A stretch of DNA of 64,000 nucleotides from contig NZ_CP046565.1 of NCBI RefSeq assembly GCF_012769535.1, positions 1,502,501-1,566,500 of the forward strand, read 5' to 3'. The notes below the pieces were generated by a model, which did not search any database, was not told the origin of the DNA, and saw only the letters and a program-made list of their open reading frames with translations. The position numbers and the translations under genes were made by a program. Positions 11,258-25,401 of the stretch are shown in pieces. Position 1 is the first letter of the stretch, and each line of letters opens with the position of its first letter. The DNA is from Methylococcus geothermalis (GTDB lineage Bacteria; Pseudomonadota; Gammaproteobacteria; Methylococcales; Methylococcaceae).

Positions 11258-12472
11258 ATGGCTTGGAATGAACCGGGCGGTGGCAAAAAAGACCCGTGGA
11301 GCGGGCGCGACCAGCAGGATACCCCGCCGGATCTGGACGAGGTCTTGCGTCATCTGCAGGAGCGCATCAACAAGCTGTTCGGGCGCAAGCCGGGCAGCGG
11401 TGATGGCGGGAACGCCGGCAGACTGACCGGCATGATCGGCGCGGCCGCCGTGGCGGTATGGGGTCTGACCGGCATTTACATCGTCGATGAGGGCAGCCGC
11501 GGCGTGGTGACGCGTTTCGGCAAGTACGTCGAAACCACACAGCCCGGTCCGCACTGGCACTGGCCGGCTCCGATCGAAGCGGTGACGGTGGTCAACGTCG
11601 AGCAGCAGCGTTTCGTCGAGGTCGGCTACCGCTCGGGCGGGCGTCAGCAGGCGGTCGGCTCGCTCGGCTCGGTGCCGCGCGAAGCCCTGATGCTGACGAA
11701 AGACGAAAACATCGTCGACGTCCGTCTGGCCGTGCAATACCAGATCAAGGACGCGAAGGACTATCTGTTCAACGTGCTGGATCCCGAGGGCACTTTGAAG
11801 CAGGTCACCGAAAGCGCTGAACGTTCGGTGATCGGCAACAGCACCATGGATTTCGTCCTGACCGAGGGGCGCAGCGGTATTGCCGCCGACATCAAGGTCG
11901 AGATCCAGGAAATGCTCGATCAATATCGTGCCGGTATTCGGGTGATCACGGTCAATCTGGTCGATGCCCAGCCGCCGGAAGACGTACAGGCTTCTTTCGA
12001 GGATGCCATCAAAGCTCGCGAGGACGAGCAGCGGCTGAAGAACGAAGCCGAGGCCTACGCGAACGAGGTCGTTCCCAGGGCGCGCGGCGCCGCTTCGCGG
12101 TTGACCCAGGAATCCGAAGGCTACAAGGAAAAGGTCATCGCCAAGGCTCGGGGCGAGGCCGGTCGTTTCGAGCGGCTTCTTGCGGAATACGAAAAGGCGC
12201 CGGACGTGATGCGCGAGCGCCTTTACATCGAGTCGATGCAGGAAGTGATGGAGCGCGCCAACACCCTGATGCTGGACGTGAAGAACGGGAACAACGTGAT
12301 CTACCTGCCTCTGGACAAGATCAGGTCGGCTCGGGGCGCAGCCGATGCCGCTGCGTCCGAGTCCGAAGCCGGCAGCGTGCCCATGCCGGCGCAGATCGAC
12401 AGCCAGGAGGGTGGAGCCAAGGCCGGCGGCGGGCGTGCGTCGAGCCGCGGCAGAGACGGGAGGGGACAATAA
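11258..12472 (+). CDS. hflK: HflK, SPFH-domain regulator of FtsH
   Basis: 404-aa membrane protein that with HflC forms a large periplasm-facing cage around the FtsH protease. The ATG at 11258, seven bases after CAGGAG, begins MAWNEPGGG as in E. coli HflK; an in-frame ATG at 11228 gives ten extra residues but lacks that match. Glycine-rich cytoplasmic N-terminus, one membrane segment near residues 58-78, then the SPFH domain and an Ala/Glu-rich helix. The stop overlaps the hflC start (TAATG). Confidence 0.95.
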   Translation: MAWNEPGGGKKDPWSGRDQQDTPPDLDEVLRHLQERINKLFGRKPGSGDGGNAGRLTGMIGAAAVAVWGLTGIYIVDEGSRGVVTRFGKYVETTQPGPHWHWPAPIEAVTVVNVEQQRFVEVGYRSGGRQQAVGSLGSVPREALMLTKDENIVDVRLAVQYQIKDAKDYLFNVLDPEGTLKQVTESAERSVIGNSTMDFVLTEGRSGIAADIKVEIQEMLDQYRAGIRVITVNLVDAQPPEDVQASFEDAIKAREDEQRLKNEAEAYANEVVPRARGAASRLTQESEGYKEKVIAKARGEAGRFERLLAEYEKAPDVMRERLYIESMQEVMERANTLMLDVKNGNNVIYLPLDKIRSARGAADAAASESEAGSVPMPAQIDSQEGGAKAGGGRASSRGRDGRGQ

Positions 12473-13335
12473 TGGCACAGGCTAAGGCAATCATCGCGGT
12501 GGCCGGCGCGGCGGCGGTGCTGGCATCGCTGTCGATGTTCACCGTCTCCGAAACCCAGAAGGTGATCAGGTTCCGGCTGGGCGAAATCGTGCAGGCGGAC
12601 TATACGCCGGGGATTTATTTCCAGGTGCCGTTCATCAACAACGTGAAGAAATTCGACGGCCGGATCCTGACCCTGGAGTCCAAGCCCGAGCGTTTCCTGA
12701 CCTCCGAGAAAAAGAACGTCATCGTCGATTCCTTCGTGAAATGGCGGGTGAAGGACGTCGCCAAGTATTACACGACGGTGGCGGGCGACGTGGTTCAGGC
12801 AAACATCCGCCTGGATCAGATCATCAAGGACGCCATGCGTAGCGAGTTCAGCAAGCGTACCATCCGCGAGCTGGTGTCTTCCGAGCGCTCGCAGATCCGG
12901 GACGTCCTGAGCAGCGCCGCGAGTCCGGTGGCGGAGCAGCTCGGCATCCAGATCGTGGATGTCCGGGTGATGCGCATCGATCTGCCCAGTGAGGTCAGCT
13001 CCTCGGTGTACCGGCGCATGGAGGCCGAGCGGGCACGTGTCGCGCGCGATTTCCGTTCGCGTGGCGCCGAAGTGGCGGAGCGTATCCGTGCGGACGCCGA
13101 CCGCCAGCGCGAAGTGATCCTGGCCGATGCCTACCGCGACGCCGAACTCAAGCGCGGCGAGGGCGAGGCGACGGCGGCGGATATCTATGCCCAGGCTTAC
13201 GGCAAGAACAAGGAATTCTTCAGCCTTTATCGCAGCCTGTCGGCTTACCGCAGCGCGATTCGCGAGGATGACACCCTGGTGCTCGAGCCGGATTCCGAGT
13301 TCTTCAGGTATTTCAAGAAATCCACCGGCAAGTGA
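12472..13335 (+). CDS. hflC: HflC, SPFH-domain regulator of FtsH
   Basis: 287-aa partner of HflK. One N-terminal membrane segment (about 3-22), the SPFH domain, and a charged helix rich in Arg/Glu that includes REVILADAYRDAELKRGEGEA, typical of HflC. It starts on the last base of the hflK stop, so translation is coupled. Strong family match; length slightly below the E. coli protein. Confidence 0.95.
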   Translation: MAQAKAIIAVAGAAAVLASLSMFTVSETQKVIRFRLGEIVQADYTPGIYFQVPFINNVKKFDGRILTLESKPERFLTSEKKNVIVDSFVKWRVKDVAKYYTTVAGDVVQANIRLDQIIKDAMRSEFSKRTIRELVSSERSQIRDVLSSAASPVAEQLGIQIVDVRVMRIDLPSEVSSSVYRRMEAERARVARDFRSRGAEVAERIRADADRQREVILADAYRDAELKRGEGEATAADIYAQAYGKNKEFFSLYRSLSAYRSAIREDDTLVLEPDSEFFRYFKKSTGK

Positions 13336-13342
13336 CACGACC

Positions 13343-13370
13343 GTGTGCCCGTCGCCCTAGGCGGGCACAC
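13343..13370 (+). terminator. Hairpin after hflC
   Basis: A perfect 9-bp inverted repeat (GTGTGCCCG at 13343-13351 and CGGGCACAC at 13362-13370) with a 10-base loop lies eight bases after the hflC stop. No T-run follows, so it may be a weak or Rho-assisted terminator or an mRNA-stabilising hairpin. Confidence 0.5.
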
Positions 13371-13386
13371 CGGCTCATTCCTCCGC

Positions 13387-13392
13387 TATAAT
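13387..13392 (+). promoter_or_regulatory. Possible -10 box upstream of hisZ
   Basis: A perfect TATAAT lies 74 bp before the hisZ start and 52 bp after the hflC stop, following the hairpin at 13343-13370. No convincing TTGACA is found at the right spacing, so the promoter assignment rests on the -10 and its position. Confidence 0.3.
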
Positions 13393-13465
13393 TCGACATC
13401 GACGTCTTTCGCCCAACGGTGGTCCGGGGCGCTGGCTACTTGCGGCTCGACCCGATTGAATCCTT

Positions 13466-14686
13466 ATGTTCCCTTTTTCCTATCCAGCCGATGACCGCTG
13501 GCTGCTGCCGGAAGGCATCGAAGAACTTCTGCCCGAGGAAGCCGAGCGGCTGGAGCTGTTGCGGCGACGGGTGCTCGACCGCTTCGCCGCCTGGGGCTAC
13601 CGGCTGGTGATGCCGCCCTTGATCGAATTCATCGATTCCCTGTTGACCGGTGCCGGCCATGACTTGGACATCCAGACCTTCAAGCTGATCGACCAGGCCA
13701 GTGGACGCCTCCTCGGCATCCGCGCCGACATGACGCCACAGGTCGCCCGCATCGATGCCCGCACCCATGCCGGCGATATGCCGGGGCGGTTTTGTTATTT
13801 GGGCTCCGTGCTCCACACCCAGGCCGATCGCCTGGAGAAGTCTCGCAGCCCCATCCAGTTCGGCGCGGAGCTTTACGGCCACGGCGGCGTGGCGAGCGAC
13901 CTCGAGGTCATCCGTCTGATGCTCGAAGTTCTGGCAACGGCAGGCGTCGAGCGGGTCCACCTGGATCTGGGGCATGTGGGCATATTCCGCGGTCTGGCCC
14001 GTCAGGCCGGGCTGACTGAGACGCAGGAAGGCGAACTGTTCTCCCTGTTGCAGCAGAAAGCCCGCCCCGAACTCACGGCGGCCATTGCCGGCATGGGGAT
14101 GGCGCCGTCACTGGCGTGCATGTTCACGGAACTGGTCGATCTCAACGGCCGGCACGGCGTCCTAGAGCGGGCCCGACGATGCCTGGCCGAAGCCGACGCG
14201 GCGGTGCATCTCGCCCTGGAAGAGCTGGCATCGCTGGCAGAGCGGCTCGGCTGTCATAGTCCCGAGCTTCCCATCAATTTCGACTTGGCCGAATTGCGGG
14301 GCTACCGCTATCAGACCGGCGTGGTTTTTGCCGCGTTCGTGCCCGGCTACGGGCGGGAGATCGCGCGCGGTGGACGGTATGACGACATCGGCAAGGTGTT
14401 CGGACGGGCGCGTCCGGCGACCGGATTCAGTGCCGATCTCAAGGTCATTCTCAGATTGTCTGCGCTCGGCGAGTCATTTTCCGGCAATGGAAATGCCATA
14501 TTCGCCCCGGCCGCCGGTGAGCCCGGGCTGGCCGCGGCCATTCGCGAACTGCGCGATGCGGGACAGACGGTCGTGGAAGCGTTGCCCGGACAGCCAGGCG
14601 ATGCCGCGACGCACGGCTTCCGCAACGAACTGCGGTGCGACGGTGGTCGCTGGCGCGTTCATCCTATTTCGTCGAACGACGCATGA
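13466..14686 (+). CDS. hisZ: ATP phosphoribosyltransferase regulatory subunit HisZ
   Basis: 406-aa paralogue of class II histidyl-tRNA synthetase that lacks synthetase function and is required by short-form HisG for the first step of histidine synthesis. Synthetase-like motifs remain: LPEGIEELLPEEAERLE at the start, the RADMTPQVARID motif 2 region, and the GGRYDDIGKVFGR segment. The short HisG that needs it is at 27.5 kb, so the two subunits are encoded separately. It sits next to purA, a common gammaproteobacterial hisZ-purA pairing. Confidence 0.95.
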   Translation: MFPFSYPADDRWLLPEGIEELLPEEAERLELLRRRVLDRFAAWGYRLVMPPLIEFIDSLLTGAGHDLDIQTFKLIDQASGRLLGIRADMTPQVARIDARTHAGDMPGRFCYLGSVLHTQADRLEKSRSPIQFGAELYGHGGVASDLEVIRLMLEVLATAGVERVHLDLGHVGIFRGLARQAGLTETQEGELFSLLQQKARPELTAAIAGMGMAPSLACMFTELVDLNGRHGVLERARRCLAEADAAVHLALEELASLAERLGCHSPELPINFDLAELRGYRYQTGVVFAAFVPGYGREIARGGRYDDIGKVFGRARPATGFSADLKVILRLSALGESFSGNGNAIFAPAAGEPGLAAAIRELRDAGQTVVEALPGQPGDAATHGFRNELRCDGGRWRVHPISSNDA

Positions 14687-14729
14687 CGCCAGTTTCCGGC
14701 CCTGCCGTTCCAGAGTTGGCACAGCCTAA

Positions 14730-16055
<1,326 letters not shown>

Positions 16056-16200
16056 GAGGTCAGGGCCACGGGTTTCCTCCGGCGAGGAAGCCCGCGTGCG
16101 GATACAGTGCGACGCGCCGTTGCCCGGGCGGGCGACGCCTAGGGCCGCAGATTCATGCAGGTTGGGGCGGTCCGCTCGAATCGAGCGTAAGGGGAGCGTT

Positions 16201-16285
16201 TGGTGCCGAGGAGAGGACTTGAACCTCCACGAGTCGCCTCACATGTACCTGAAACATGCGTGTCTACCAATTTCACCACCTCGGC
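16201..16285 (-). tRNA. tRNA-Leu (anticodon CAG)
   Basis: On the minus strand the sequence folds as an 85-nt tRNA including an encoded CCA. The acceptor stem GCCGAGG pairs with CCTCGGC, and the D-arm contains AATTGGTAGAC. The anticodon stem CATGT/ACATG encloses loop TTCAGGT (anticodon CAG). A short class II variable arm follows, then the T-arm GGAGG-TTCAAGT-CCTCT with one G-T pair. It reads away from rnr, which starts 84 bp to the right. Confidence 0.95.
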
Positions 16286-16369
16286 AAGATGATGAGGCTC
16301 GAAAGCCTTGCGAGAGCTGGTATGATAGCCAGCTCAATTATTACTGTCAACAGCACTCGAGAGAACACA

Positions 16370-18664
16370 TTGAGCATTAAGGATCAGGATAGCGATTTGA
16401 ATACGTCTTCGGCCGATACCGTCAACAGGGAGCGGGAGTTTCGCCTCAAGGACCCGTATGCGGAAAGGGAGGCAAAGAAGTATGAACGCCCGATCCCCAG
16501 CAGGGAGCTGATTCTCAAGGTGCTTCAGGACATCGGTGCTCCTGCGAATCTCGACGAGGTCGCCGCTGCGCTCGGCGTGGACGACGCGGACGACCGCGAA
16601 TCGCTGCGGCGCCGGCTCAATGCCATGGAGCGGGATGGACAGGTGCTGCGCAACCGCCGCGACCGCTTCTGCGTGGTCAATGCCAAGGACCTGATCGCTG
16701 GCCGGGTCATTGGTCATCCCGACGGCTTCGGCTTTCTCCATCCCGACGATGGCAGTGCCGACCTGTTCATCTCGCCGAAGGACATGCGCGCCCTGATCCA
16801 CAACGACCGCGCGGTGGTCAGCGTGCGCGGCATCGATCGCCGGGGGCGGCGCGAGGCGGCCGTGGTCCAGATTCTGGAACGCAATACCCGCAGCACCGTC
16901 GGCCGTTTGTACATCGAGAACGACATCTCGTATGTCGTTCCGGACAACAAACGCATTCCCATCGATATCCTGGTACCGGAGAGTGCCCTGGCGGGAGCCG
17001 TGCATGGCCAGATCGTCGTGGTCGAGATCATCGAACAGCCGACCGCCCGGCGCGAACCCATCGGGCGGATCGTGGAGATTCTCGGCGACCACATGGCTCC
17101 CGGCATGGAAATCGAAGTTGCCATACGCAATTACGACCTGCCGAACCGGTGGTCGGACGAGGTCGAAGCAGCGGTCGCCGGGCTGACGACGGTGGTGCCG
17201 GAAGAGGCCAAGGCCGGCCGGATCGATCTCCGCGACCTGCCGCTGGTGACCATCGACGGCGAGGATGCGCGAGATTTCGACGACGCCGTCTATTGCCGCC
17301 GCACGCCCAAGGGCTGGAAGCTGTATGTCGCGATCGCCGACGTCTCGCACTACGTCAGACCGGGTACGGCCCTGGACCACGAAGCCCACATCCGCGGCAC
17401 GTCGGTGTATTTCCCCGAGCGGGTGATTCCGATGCTGCCCGAGGTGCTGTCCAACGGGCTGTGCTCCCTCAATCCGGAGGAAGACCGCTTGTGCATGGTC
17501 TGCGAGATGATCCTGGATGAGGACGGAAATATCGGCCGCACGAAGTTCTATGAAGCCGTGATGCGGTCCCATGCGCGCCTGACTTATACCCAGGTCGCGC
17601 GCATGCTGGTCGACGGCGACAAGGATCTCAGGCGTCGTTACAAGGCCTTGGTACCGCATCTGGAAAACCTTTATTCGGTCTACCGGAGTCTGCGGCGGGC
17701 GAGGGACGAGCGCGGAGCCATCGATTTCGAGACCCAGGAATCCAGGATCGTGTTCGGCGCCGGACGCAAGATCGAGACCATCGTGCCGGTCGTCCGGAAC
17801 GACGCCCATCGGCTCATCGAGGAGTGCATGATCGCCGCCAACATGGCGACGGCCCGCTTCCTGGCAAAGACCAAGGTGCCGCACCTGCTGCGTATCCACG
17901 AAGGGCCGACGGCGGAACGCCTCACCGATCTGCGTACCTTCCTGGGTGAGGTCGGCCTCAGCCTGGGCGGCGGCGACGAGCCGGAGCCCCGACATTACGC
18001 AGAACTCATCGAGGCCATCCACGGCCGGCCCGACGAACATCTGGTACAGACCGTGCTGCTGCGGTCGCTGGCCCAAGCTGTCTACAGCCCGGACAAGAAA
18101 GGGCATTTCGGTCTCGCTTCGGATGCCTATACCCATTTCACATCGCCGATCCGGCGCTATCCGGACCTGCTGGTCCACCGCGCCATCAAGCATGCCCTGA
18201 GCGCAGCCAAGCCCAGCGAATTCGCCTATTCGCACAACGATCTGGTGCTTGCGGGCGAACACTGCTCGACTTGCGAGCGCCGCGCCGACGAGGCCACCCG
18301 CGACGTCGTGAGCTGGCTCAAGTGCGAATTCATGCTGGACAAGCTGGGCGAAGAATTCGACGCCGTCATCTCGGCCGTCACTTCGTTCGGCTTCTTCGCG
18401 GAACTGCGGGACATCTTCGTCGAGGGGCTGGTGCACATCTCCAACCTCGACAAGGATTTCTTCCACTACGATCCCATCGGCCACCGCCTGACGGGCGAGC
18501 GCAGCGGCGTGCGCTACCGGCTGGGCGATACCGTGCGGGTGAAGGTCGCACGGGTCGATCTCGACGAACGCAAGATCGATCTCGAATTGGTCAAGAAGAC
18601 CGCAGAGACGCCGGAGGCTGGGCCGAAGCGCAAGAAGCGCAGCCGGAGGCGGAGCAAGAAATGA
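16370..18664 (+). CDS. rnr: Ribonuclease R
   Basis: 3'-5' exoribonuclease that degrades structured RNA, 764 aa from the TTG at 16370. The frame is open further upstream, but those starts run into the tRNA-Leu gene. N-terminal HTH-like region (about 40-95), cold-shock domains, RNB domain with the DGEDARDFDDAVYC catalytic aspartates, S1 domain (around residues 660-740), and a short basic tail (RKKRSRRRSKK). No strong ribosome-binding site precedes any candidate start, so the exact N-terminus is uncertain. The stop overlaps the rlmB start. Confidence 0.93.
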   Translation: MSIKDQDSDLNTSSADTVNREREFRLKDPYAEREAKKYERPIPSRELILKVLQDIGAPANLDEVAAALGVDDADDRESLRRRLNAMERDGQVLRNRRDRFCVVNAKDLIAGRVIGHPDGFGFLHPDDGSADLFISPKDMRALIHNDRAVVSVRGIDRRGRREAAVVQILERNTRSTVGRLYIENDISYVVPDNKRIPIDILVPESALAGAVHGQIVVVEIIEQPTARREPIGRIVEILGDHMAPGMEIEVAIRNYDLPNRWSDEVEAAVAGLTTVVPEEAKAGRIDLRDLPLVTIDGEDARDFDDAVYCRRTPKGWKLYVAIADVSHYVRPGTALDHEAHIRGTSVYFPERVIPMLPEVLSNGLCSLNPEEDRLCMVCEMILDEDGNIGRTKFYEAVMRSHARLTYTQVARMLVDGDKDLRRRYKALVPHLENLYSVYRSLRRARDERGAIDFETQESRIVFGAGRKIETIVPVVRNDAHRLIEECMIAANMATARFLAKTKVPHLLRIHEGPTAERLTDLRTFLGEVGLSLGGGDEPEPRHYAELIEAIHGRPDEHLVQTVLLRSLAQAVYSPDKKGHFGLASDAYTHFTSPIRRYPDLLVHRAIKHALSAAKPSEFAYSHNDLVLAGEHCSTCERRADEATRDVVSWLKCEFMLDKLGEEFDAVISAVTSFGFFAELRDIFVEGLVHISNLDKDFFHYDPIGHRLTGERSGVRYRLGDTVRVKVARVDLDERKIDLELVKKTAETPEAGPKRKKRSRRRSKK

Positions 18665-19413
18665 CGGAAAGCCGGCGCGTCTGGGGCATCCATGCCGCCG
18701 AGGCGGCGCTGGAGCACTCGCCGGACAAGGTGCTCAAGGCCTGGCTGGACGACCACCGCATGCACAGCCGCCTCAAGGCCCTCGCTTCGCGCCTGGACGA
18801 ACTGGGGGTGGAGATCGTACGCGCGGACCGGAAACGGCTCGACCGTCTGGCCGATCCGCGCAAGCACCAGGGCGTCCTGTTGGAGCTGGATCTGCCGAGC
18901 GAGCGGGGCGAGGCTGAATTGCTGGACGCGCTGGATGCCGTCGATGGCCATCCGCTCTATCTGGTGCTCGATCATGTGCAGGACCCGCACAATCTCGGGG
19001 CTTGCCTGCGGACTTGCGATGCTGCGGGCGTCAAAGGACTGGTGGTGACCAAGGACCAGTCGGTCGGGTTGACGCCGACCGTGGCCAAGGTGTCCTCCGG
19101 CGCCGCCGAGACGGTTCCGGTGTACCGGGTCACGAATCTTGCCCGCACCCTGGATCGATTCAAGGAGCGCGGCTACTGGGTGGCCGGGGCGGCAGGCGAA
19201 GCGGAAAAGACGCTGTACGAGCTGGATCTGAACCTGCCGCTGGTGATCGTGATGGGCGCCGAGGGGGTGGGGTTAAGGCGCCTGACCCGGGAACGCTGCG
19301 ACTTTTTGTTGCGGATACCGATGTTGGGTGGGGTGGAGAGTCTCAATCTGTCGGTGGCGACCGGCATAGTCCTGTACGAAGCCCTCCGCCAGCGGGGGCG
19401 GGCGGCGCCCTGA
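18661..19413 (+). CDS. rlmB: 23S rRNA (guanosine-2'-O)-methyltransferase RlmB
   Basis: SPOUT (TrmH/SpoU) methyltransferase of 250 aa that methylates the ribose of a 23S rRNA guanosine. The N-terminal RNA-binding domain starts VWGIHAAEAALE. SPOUT motifs DHVQDPHNLGA, VMGAEGVGLR and PMLGGVESLNLSVA are all present. The ATG overlaps the rnr stop (ATGA), the conserved rnr-rlmB pair. Confidence 0.95.
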   Translation: MTESRRVWGIHAAEAALEHSPDKVLKAWLDDHRMHSRLKALASRLDELGVEIVRADRKRLDRLADPRKHQGVLLELDLPSERGEAELLDALDAVDGHPLYLVLDHVQDPHNLGACLRTCDAAGVKGLVVTKDQSVGLTPTVAKVSSGAAETVPVYRVTNLARTLDRFKERGYWVAGAAGEAEKTLYELDLNLPLVIVMGAEGVGLRRLTRERCDFLLRIPMLGGVESLNLSVATGIVLYEALRQRGRAAP

Positions 19414-19488
19414 ATCGGCCGACGGCGTCCATGGCCAATCCCGCTCTCAGCCCGTAAAATCCGCACTTCGTGCCGATTGCGGCAGCCG

Positions 19489-20570
<1,082 letters not shown>

Positions 20571-20574
<4 letters not shown>

Positions 20575-21253
20575 ATCTTTCGCTGGCCGCGATTGCCTTG
20601 GGCGGAGCCGCCGGAGCGCTGGCGCGCTTCTGGGTCTCCAATGGCCTGTACGGCTGGCTGGGAAGGGATTTTCCGCATGGGACGCTGTTCATCAATGTCA
20701 GCGGTTCGTTTCTCATGGGATTCCTGACGGTATTGATGATCCAGCGTTTTGCCCTGGCGGCGGAATACCGTGCCGGCGTGCTGGTCGGCTTTCTCGGTGC
20801 TTACACGACGTTTTCGACGTTCTCGGTGGAAACGCTGGTTCTGTTCGAGGAGGGAAGTCTGCTCAAGGCTGCGCTCAACGTGCTGTTGAGCGTCATTCTG
20901 TGCCTTGCGGCCGTCTGGGTGGGCACGGTGCTGGCACGCCGCCTGGCCATCGGCGAGATCGCAACGATGGCGGGCGGACCGGGTCCGCGGGTGTTCGGGG
21001 CGGCCTGCGCGGTGGCATTTCTAGCGGGCTTCGCTGCGGCTCACGCATTTGCGCGGGCCGGATTCGGCCCTCAGATCGAGTCACTGGTCCTGGTGGCCTT
21101 GACCGGCCTCATCGTCGTGGGAACCCTGGCGGCACTGGTGTTGACGGGTTCCGAGTTGCGCGGCCCGGTCGAGCTGTGGGGCGCCTTTACCCTGTCGGCG
21201 TTCGCCGCGGTGGTATTTCTGAGTCTGGGGCTGGCATTGGCAAGGGGGGCAGG

Positions 21254-21257
<4 letters not shown>
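20571..21257 (+). CDS. crcB: CrcB/Fluc fluoride channel with extra C-terminal membrane region
   Basis: Residues 1-125 are a full CrcB/Fluc subunit, including the [15 protein letters not shown] and [13 protein letters not shown] motifs that line the fluoride pore. The protein continues to 228 aa, about 100 more than a normal CrcB, and the extra part contains about three hydrophobic segments (roughly 140-160, 166-186, 198-222). The extension is in frame with no sign of a broken fusion. ATG overlaps the mtnA stop, and its stop overlaps the DUF190 start; three coupled genes. Confidence 0.85.
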
Positions 21258-22863
<1,606 letters not shown>

Positions 22864-22875
22864 GCGAGCGAGGCC

Positions 22876-23655
22876 ATGAGCGAATGGTGGAACACACTGG
22901 CCGGGGCCACGGCTTCGGTGCTGGGCGAGGGGGCGTGTCTGCTGCCTGGGGACACTGCTGAAGCGGCGTCGTTCGACGCGCGCGTGGCGGCTCGTACCGC
23001 CCATAGGGAGGCGAAGCGCCAGCGCAACATCGAACGCATTCTTGAGCTCGCCGCTGCGGAGCTGCCGCAGTATGCGTCGCAGGATCCGGTCCGCGCCGAC
23101 TGGCTGGACGTTTTTTTCCGGCTGGCTCAGGACGTGGGCGAGGCCGAAGCGCAGGCGTTCTGGGCGCGCGTGCTGGCGAAGGAGGCGGCGGCGCCGGGCT
23201 TCTATTCGCATCGCGCGCTGGTGTGCTTGAGCCAGATGGAGGCCTGGGAGCTGAGCGGCTTTTCCGAGTATTGCGCCTTCGTTTTCGCTTTCGAATCCGG
23301 CTGGCGCTTCCTGTTCGACGAGGCCCTCACCCGGCAGGAAATGTGGAGCTATGTGCGCGGCAACGATCTGACCCAGCATTTCATCGGGATCGGGTTGCTT
23401 TCGCCGGAAACCGGCGTTTTGAGCGGGAGTTCTCGCGGGTTGCGCGTGATTTATTTCGATCGCGTGTATGAATTGGCCAAGCCGGCGGGCGAAGATCCGG
23501 GCAGCGTGAGCTATCGTAAATTTTCCGTGATCGGCCATCAGCTCGCCGCCGCCGTACGGGTCAAGCCGTTCAACGGTTATGCCCGCCAACTGATCAAGCG
23601 GATCGGGGACGAGCGGGGCGTCGCACTGGAGCAGGTCGAGCCGCAGCCTCAGTGA
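22876..23655 (+). CDS. DUF2806-like protein of unknown function
   Basis: 259-aa cytoplasmic protein, no signal or membrane segment. The segment NIERILELAAAELP, then DWLDVFFRLAQDVGEAEAQ, WARVLAKEAAAPG and the serine/histidine-rich helix after it resemble the DUF2806/TIGR03899 pattern. This assignment is from memory of the family, without a search. It follows serS by 12 bp and precedes the mla operon by 127 bp. Confidence 0.6.
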   Translation: MSEWWNTLAGATASVLGEGACLLPGDTAEAASFDARVAARTAHREAKRQRNIERILELAAAELPQYASQDPVRADWLDVFFRLAQDVGEAEAQAFWARVLAKEAAAPGFYSHRALVCLSQMEAWELSGFSEYCAFVFAFESGWRFLFDEALTRQEMWSYVRGNDLTQHFIGIGLLSPETGVLSGSSRGLRVIYFDRVYELAKPAGEDPGSVSYRKFSVIGHQLAAAVRVKPFNGYARQLIKRIGDERGVALEQVEPQPQ

Positions 23656-23782
23656 TGCGCTTGATCGGTCAAGGCTTTCTGTCTTGGCGGGGTGGGCTCG
23701 AGTTGACGGACACCGCCCCAGTCCCGACAATACACGCCTTTTTTGCGTACTGCACCGACGATACGACGCGCGTAGCGGCCCC

Positions 23783-24607
23783 ATGACTTTCCAGCCTTCG
23801 GACACCCCCGCGCTCGTTTCCATCCGCGGCCTGAGTTTTTCCCGCAACGGTCGCAAGATCTTCGACAAGATCGACCTCGACATCCCCCGCGGCAAGATCA
23901 CCGCCATCATGGGCCCCAGCGGCACCGGGAAGACCACGCTGCTCAAACTCATCGGCGGGCAGCTTCGCCCGGATAGCGGTACCGTTCGGGTGGACGGGAT
24001 CAACGTGCACCGGTTGGGGTTGGATGAGCTGTATGCCCTGCGCAAGCGCATGGGCATGCTGTTCCAGAGCGGGGCGCTGCTCACCGACCTTTCGGTTTAC
24101 GAGAACGTCGCCTTCCCCTTGCGCGAGCATACCCGCTTACCGGAATCGATGATCCGTACCCTGGTGCTGATGAAGCTCGAAGCCGTGGGTTTGCGAGGCG
24201 CCCGCGACCTGATGCCGGCGCAGCTTTCGGGCGGGATGGCGAGGCGCGTCGCGCTGGCGCGGGCCATCGTGCTGGATCCGATGATGATCATGTACGACGA
24301 GCCGTTCACCGGCCAGGATCCCATTTCCATGGGGGTGCTGGTGCAGTTGATCCACGACCTCAACCACGGCTTAGGGTTGACCAGCATCGTGGTGTCGCAC
24401 GACGTGCACGAGACTGCTTCCATCGCGGATTATGTGTACCTCATCTCCGACGGCAAAGTGGTCGGGCACGGTACGCCGGGGGAGGTCGCGCAGTCGGATT
24501 CGCCCTGGATCAGGCAGTTCATGGGCGGCCTTCCGGACGGGCCGGTCCATTTCCATTACCCTTCCAGGGATTATGCGAGCGATCTGCTGGGGTTCGTGGC
24601 AAGCTGA
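23783..24607 (+). CDS. mlaF: MlaF, ATPase of the phospholipid (Mla) ABC transporter
   Basis: 274-aa ABC ATPase of the Mla system, which moves phospholipids between inner and outer membrane. Walker [11 protein letters not shown]-loop [20 protein letters not shown], signature [14 protein letters not shown], Walker [14 protein letters not shown] and H-loop VSHD are intact. ATG at 23783 opens MTFQPSD; a longer frame starting upstream has no ribosome-binding site. Its stop overlaps the mlaE start by one base. Confidence 0.95.
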   Translation: MTFQPSDTPALVSIRGLSFSRNGRKIFDKIDLDIPRGKITAIMGPSGTGKTTLLKLIGGQLRPDSGTVRVDGINVHRLGLDELYALRKRMGMLFQSGALLTDLSVYENVAFPLREHTRLPESMIRTLVLMKLEAVGLRGARDLMPAQLSGGMARRVALARAIVLDPMMIMYDEPFTGQDPISMGVLVQLIHDLNHGLGLTSIVVSHDVHETASIADYVYLISDGKVVGHGTPGEVAQSDSPWIRQFMGGLPDGPVHFHYPSRDYASDLLGFVAS

Positions 24608-25398
24608 TGAATATCGTGTCGAAGTCGTTCCAGCTCCTCGGCCAGTCGGCTCTGGTCAGTGTCCGCAAGCTGGGCCGGGCTCATCTGTTCATCCTGCATG
24701 TGCTCACCGGCTTGCCGGGCATCCTCGCGCGCCTGCGCCTGCTCATCGCCCAGATGTATTCGGTCGGCGTGTTGAGCATCCTGTTGATCATGATCTCGGG
24801 CCTGTTCGTCGGCATGGTGCTCGGTCTGCAGGGTTACTATGTCCTGTCGGATTTCGGTGCGGAGGAAAGCCTGGGCGTGATGGTCGCCGCATCGCTGGTG
24901 CGCGAACTGGGGCCCGTGGTGACGGCCCTGCTGTTCGCCGGCCGGGCCGGTTCCGCCTTGACGGCGGAAATCGGCCTCATGAAGGCGACCGAGCAGCTTT
25001 CGGGAATGGAAATGATGGCGGTCGATCCGGTCAAGCGGATCATCGCGCCGCGCTATTTCGCCGGTGTGGTTTCGATGCCGCTGCTGGCGGCGCTGTTCAG
25101 CATCATCGGCGTGCTCGGCGGCTATTTCGTCGGCGTCGGCCTTCTTGGCGTGGACGAAGGCGCGTTCCGCTCCCAGATGCAGGCCAAGATCGATTTCGAC
25201 GAGGATATCGTCAACGGCGTCATCAAGAGCTTGGTTTTCGGCGCGGTCGTCACCTGGATCGCGGTATTCGAGGGCTATGATGCCGTGCCGACCTCGGAAG
25301 GCGTCAGCCGTGCGACGACGCGGTCGGTGGTCTATTCGGCGTTCGCGGTGCTGGGTTGTGACTTCGTGCTCACAGCCCTGATGTTTGGAAAGGATTGA
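24607..25398 (+). CDS. mlaE: MlaE, permease of the phospholipid ABC transporter
   Basis: 263-aa inner-membrane permease with several hydrophobic segments; the conserved core [22 protein letters not shown] and the [17 protein letters not shown] segment place it in MlaE/YrbE. Works with MlaF, MlaD and MlaB. Tight spacing to mlaF and to mlaD (three bases) shows one operon. Confidence 0.95.
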   Translation: MNIVSKSFQLLGQSALVSVRKLGRAHLFILHVLTGLPGILARLRLLIAQMYSVGVLSILLIMISGLFVGMVLGLQGYYVLSDFGAEESLGVMVAASLVRELGPVVTALLFAGRAGSALTAEIGLMKATEQLSGMEMMAVDPVKRIIAPRYFAGVVSMPLLAALFSIIGVLGGYFVGVGLLGVDEGAFRSQMQAKIDFDEDIVNGVIKSLVFGAVVTWIAVFEGYDAVPTSEGVSRATTRSVVYSAFAVLGCDFVLTALMFGKD

Positions 25399-25401
25399 GG
25401 C

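Noticed and set aside
16334..18484. 716-codon minus-strand open frame
   Set aside because: Antisense to rnr, which has clear RNB and S1 domains; no recognisable family in the shadow.
20580..20690. Fluoride riboswitch before crcB
   Set aside because: crcB overlaps the end of mtnA, leaving no leader, and no such element was seen before mtnA.
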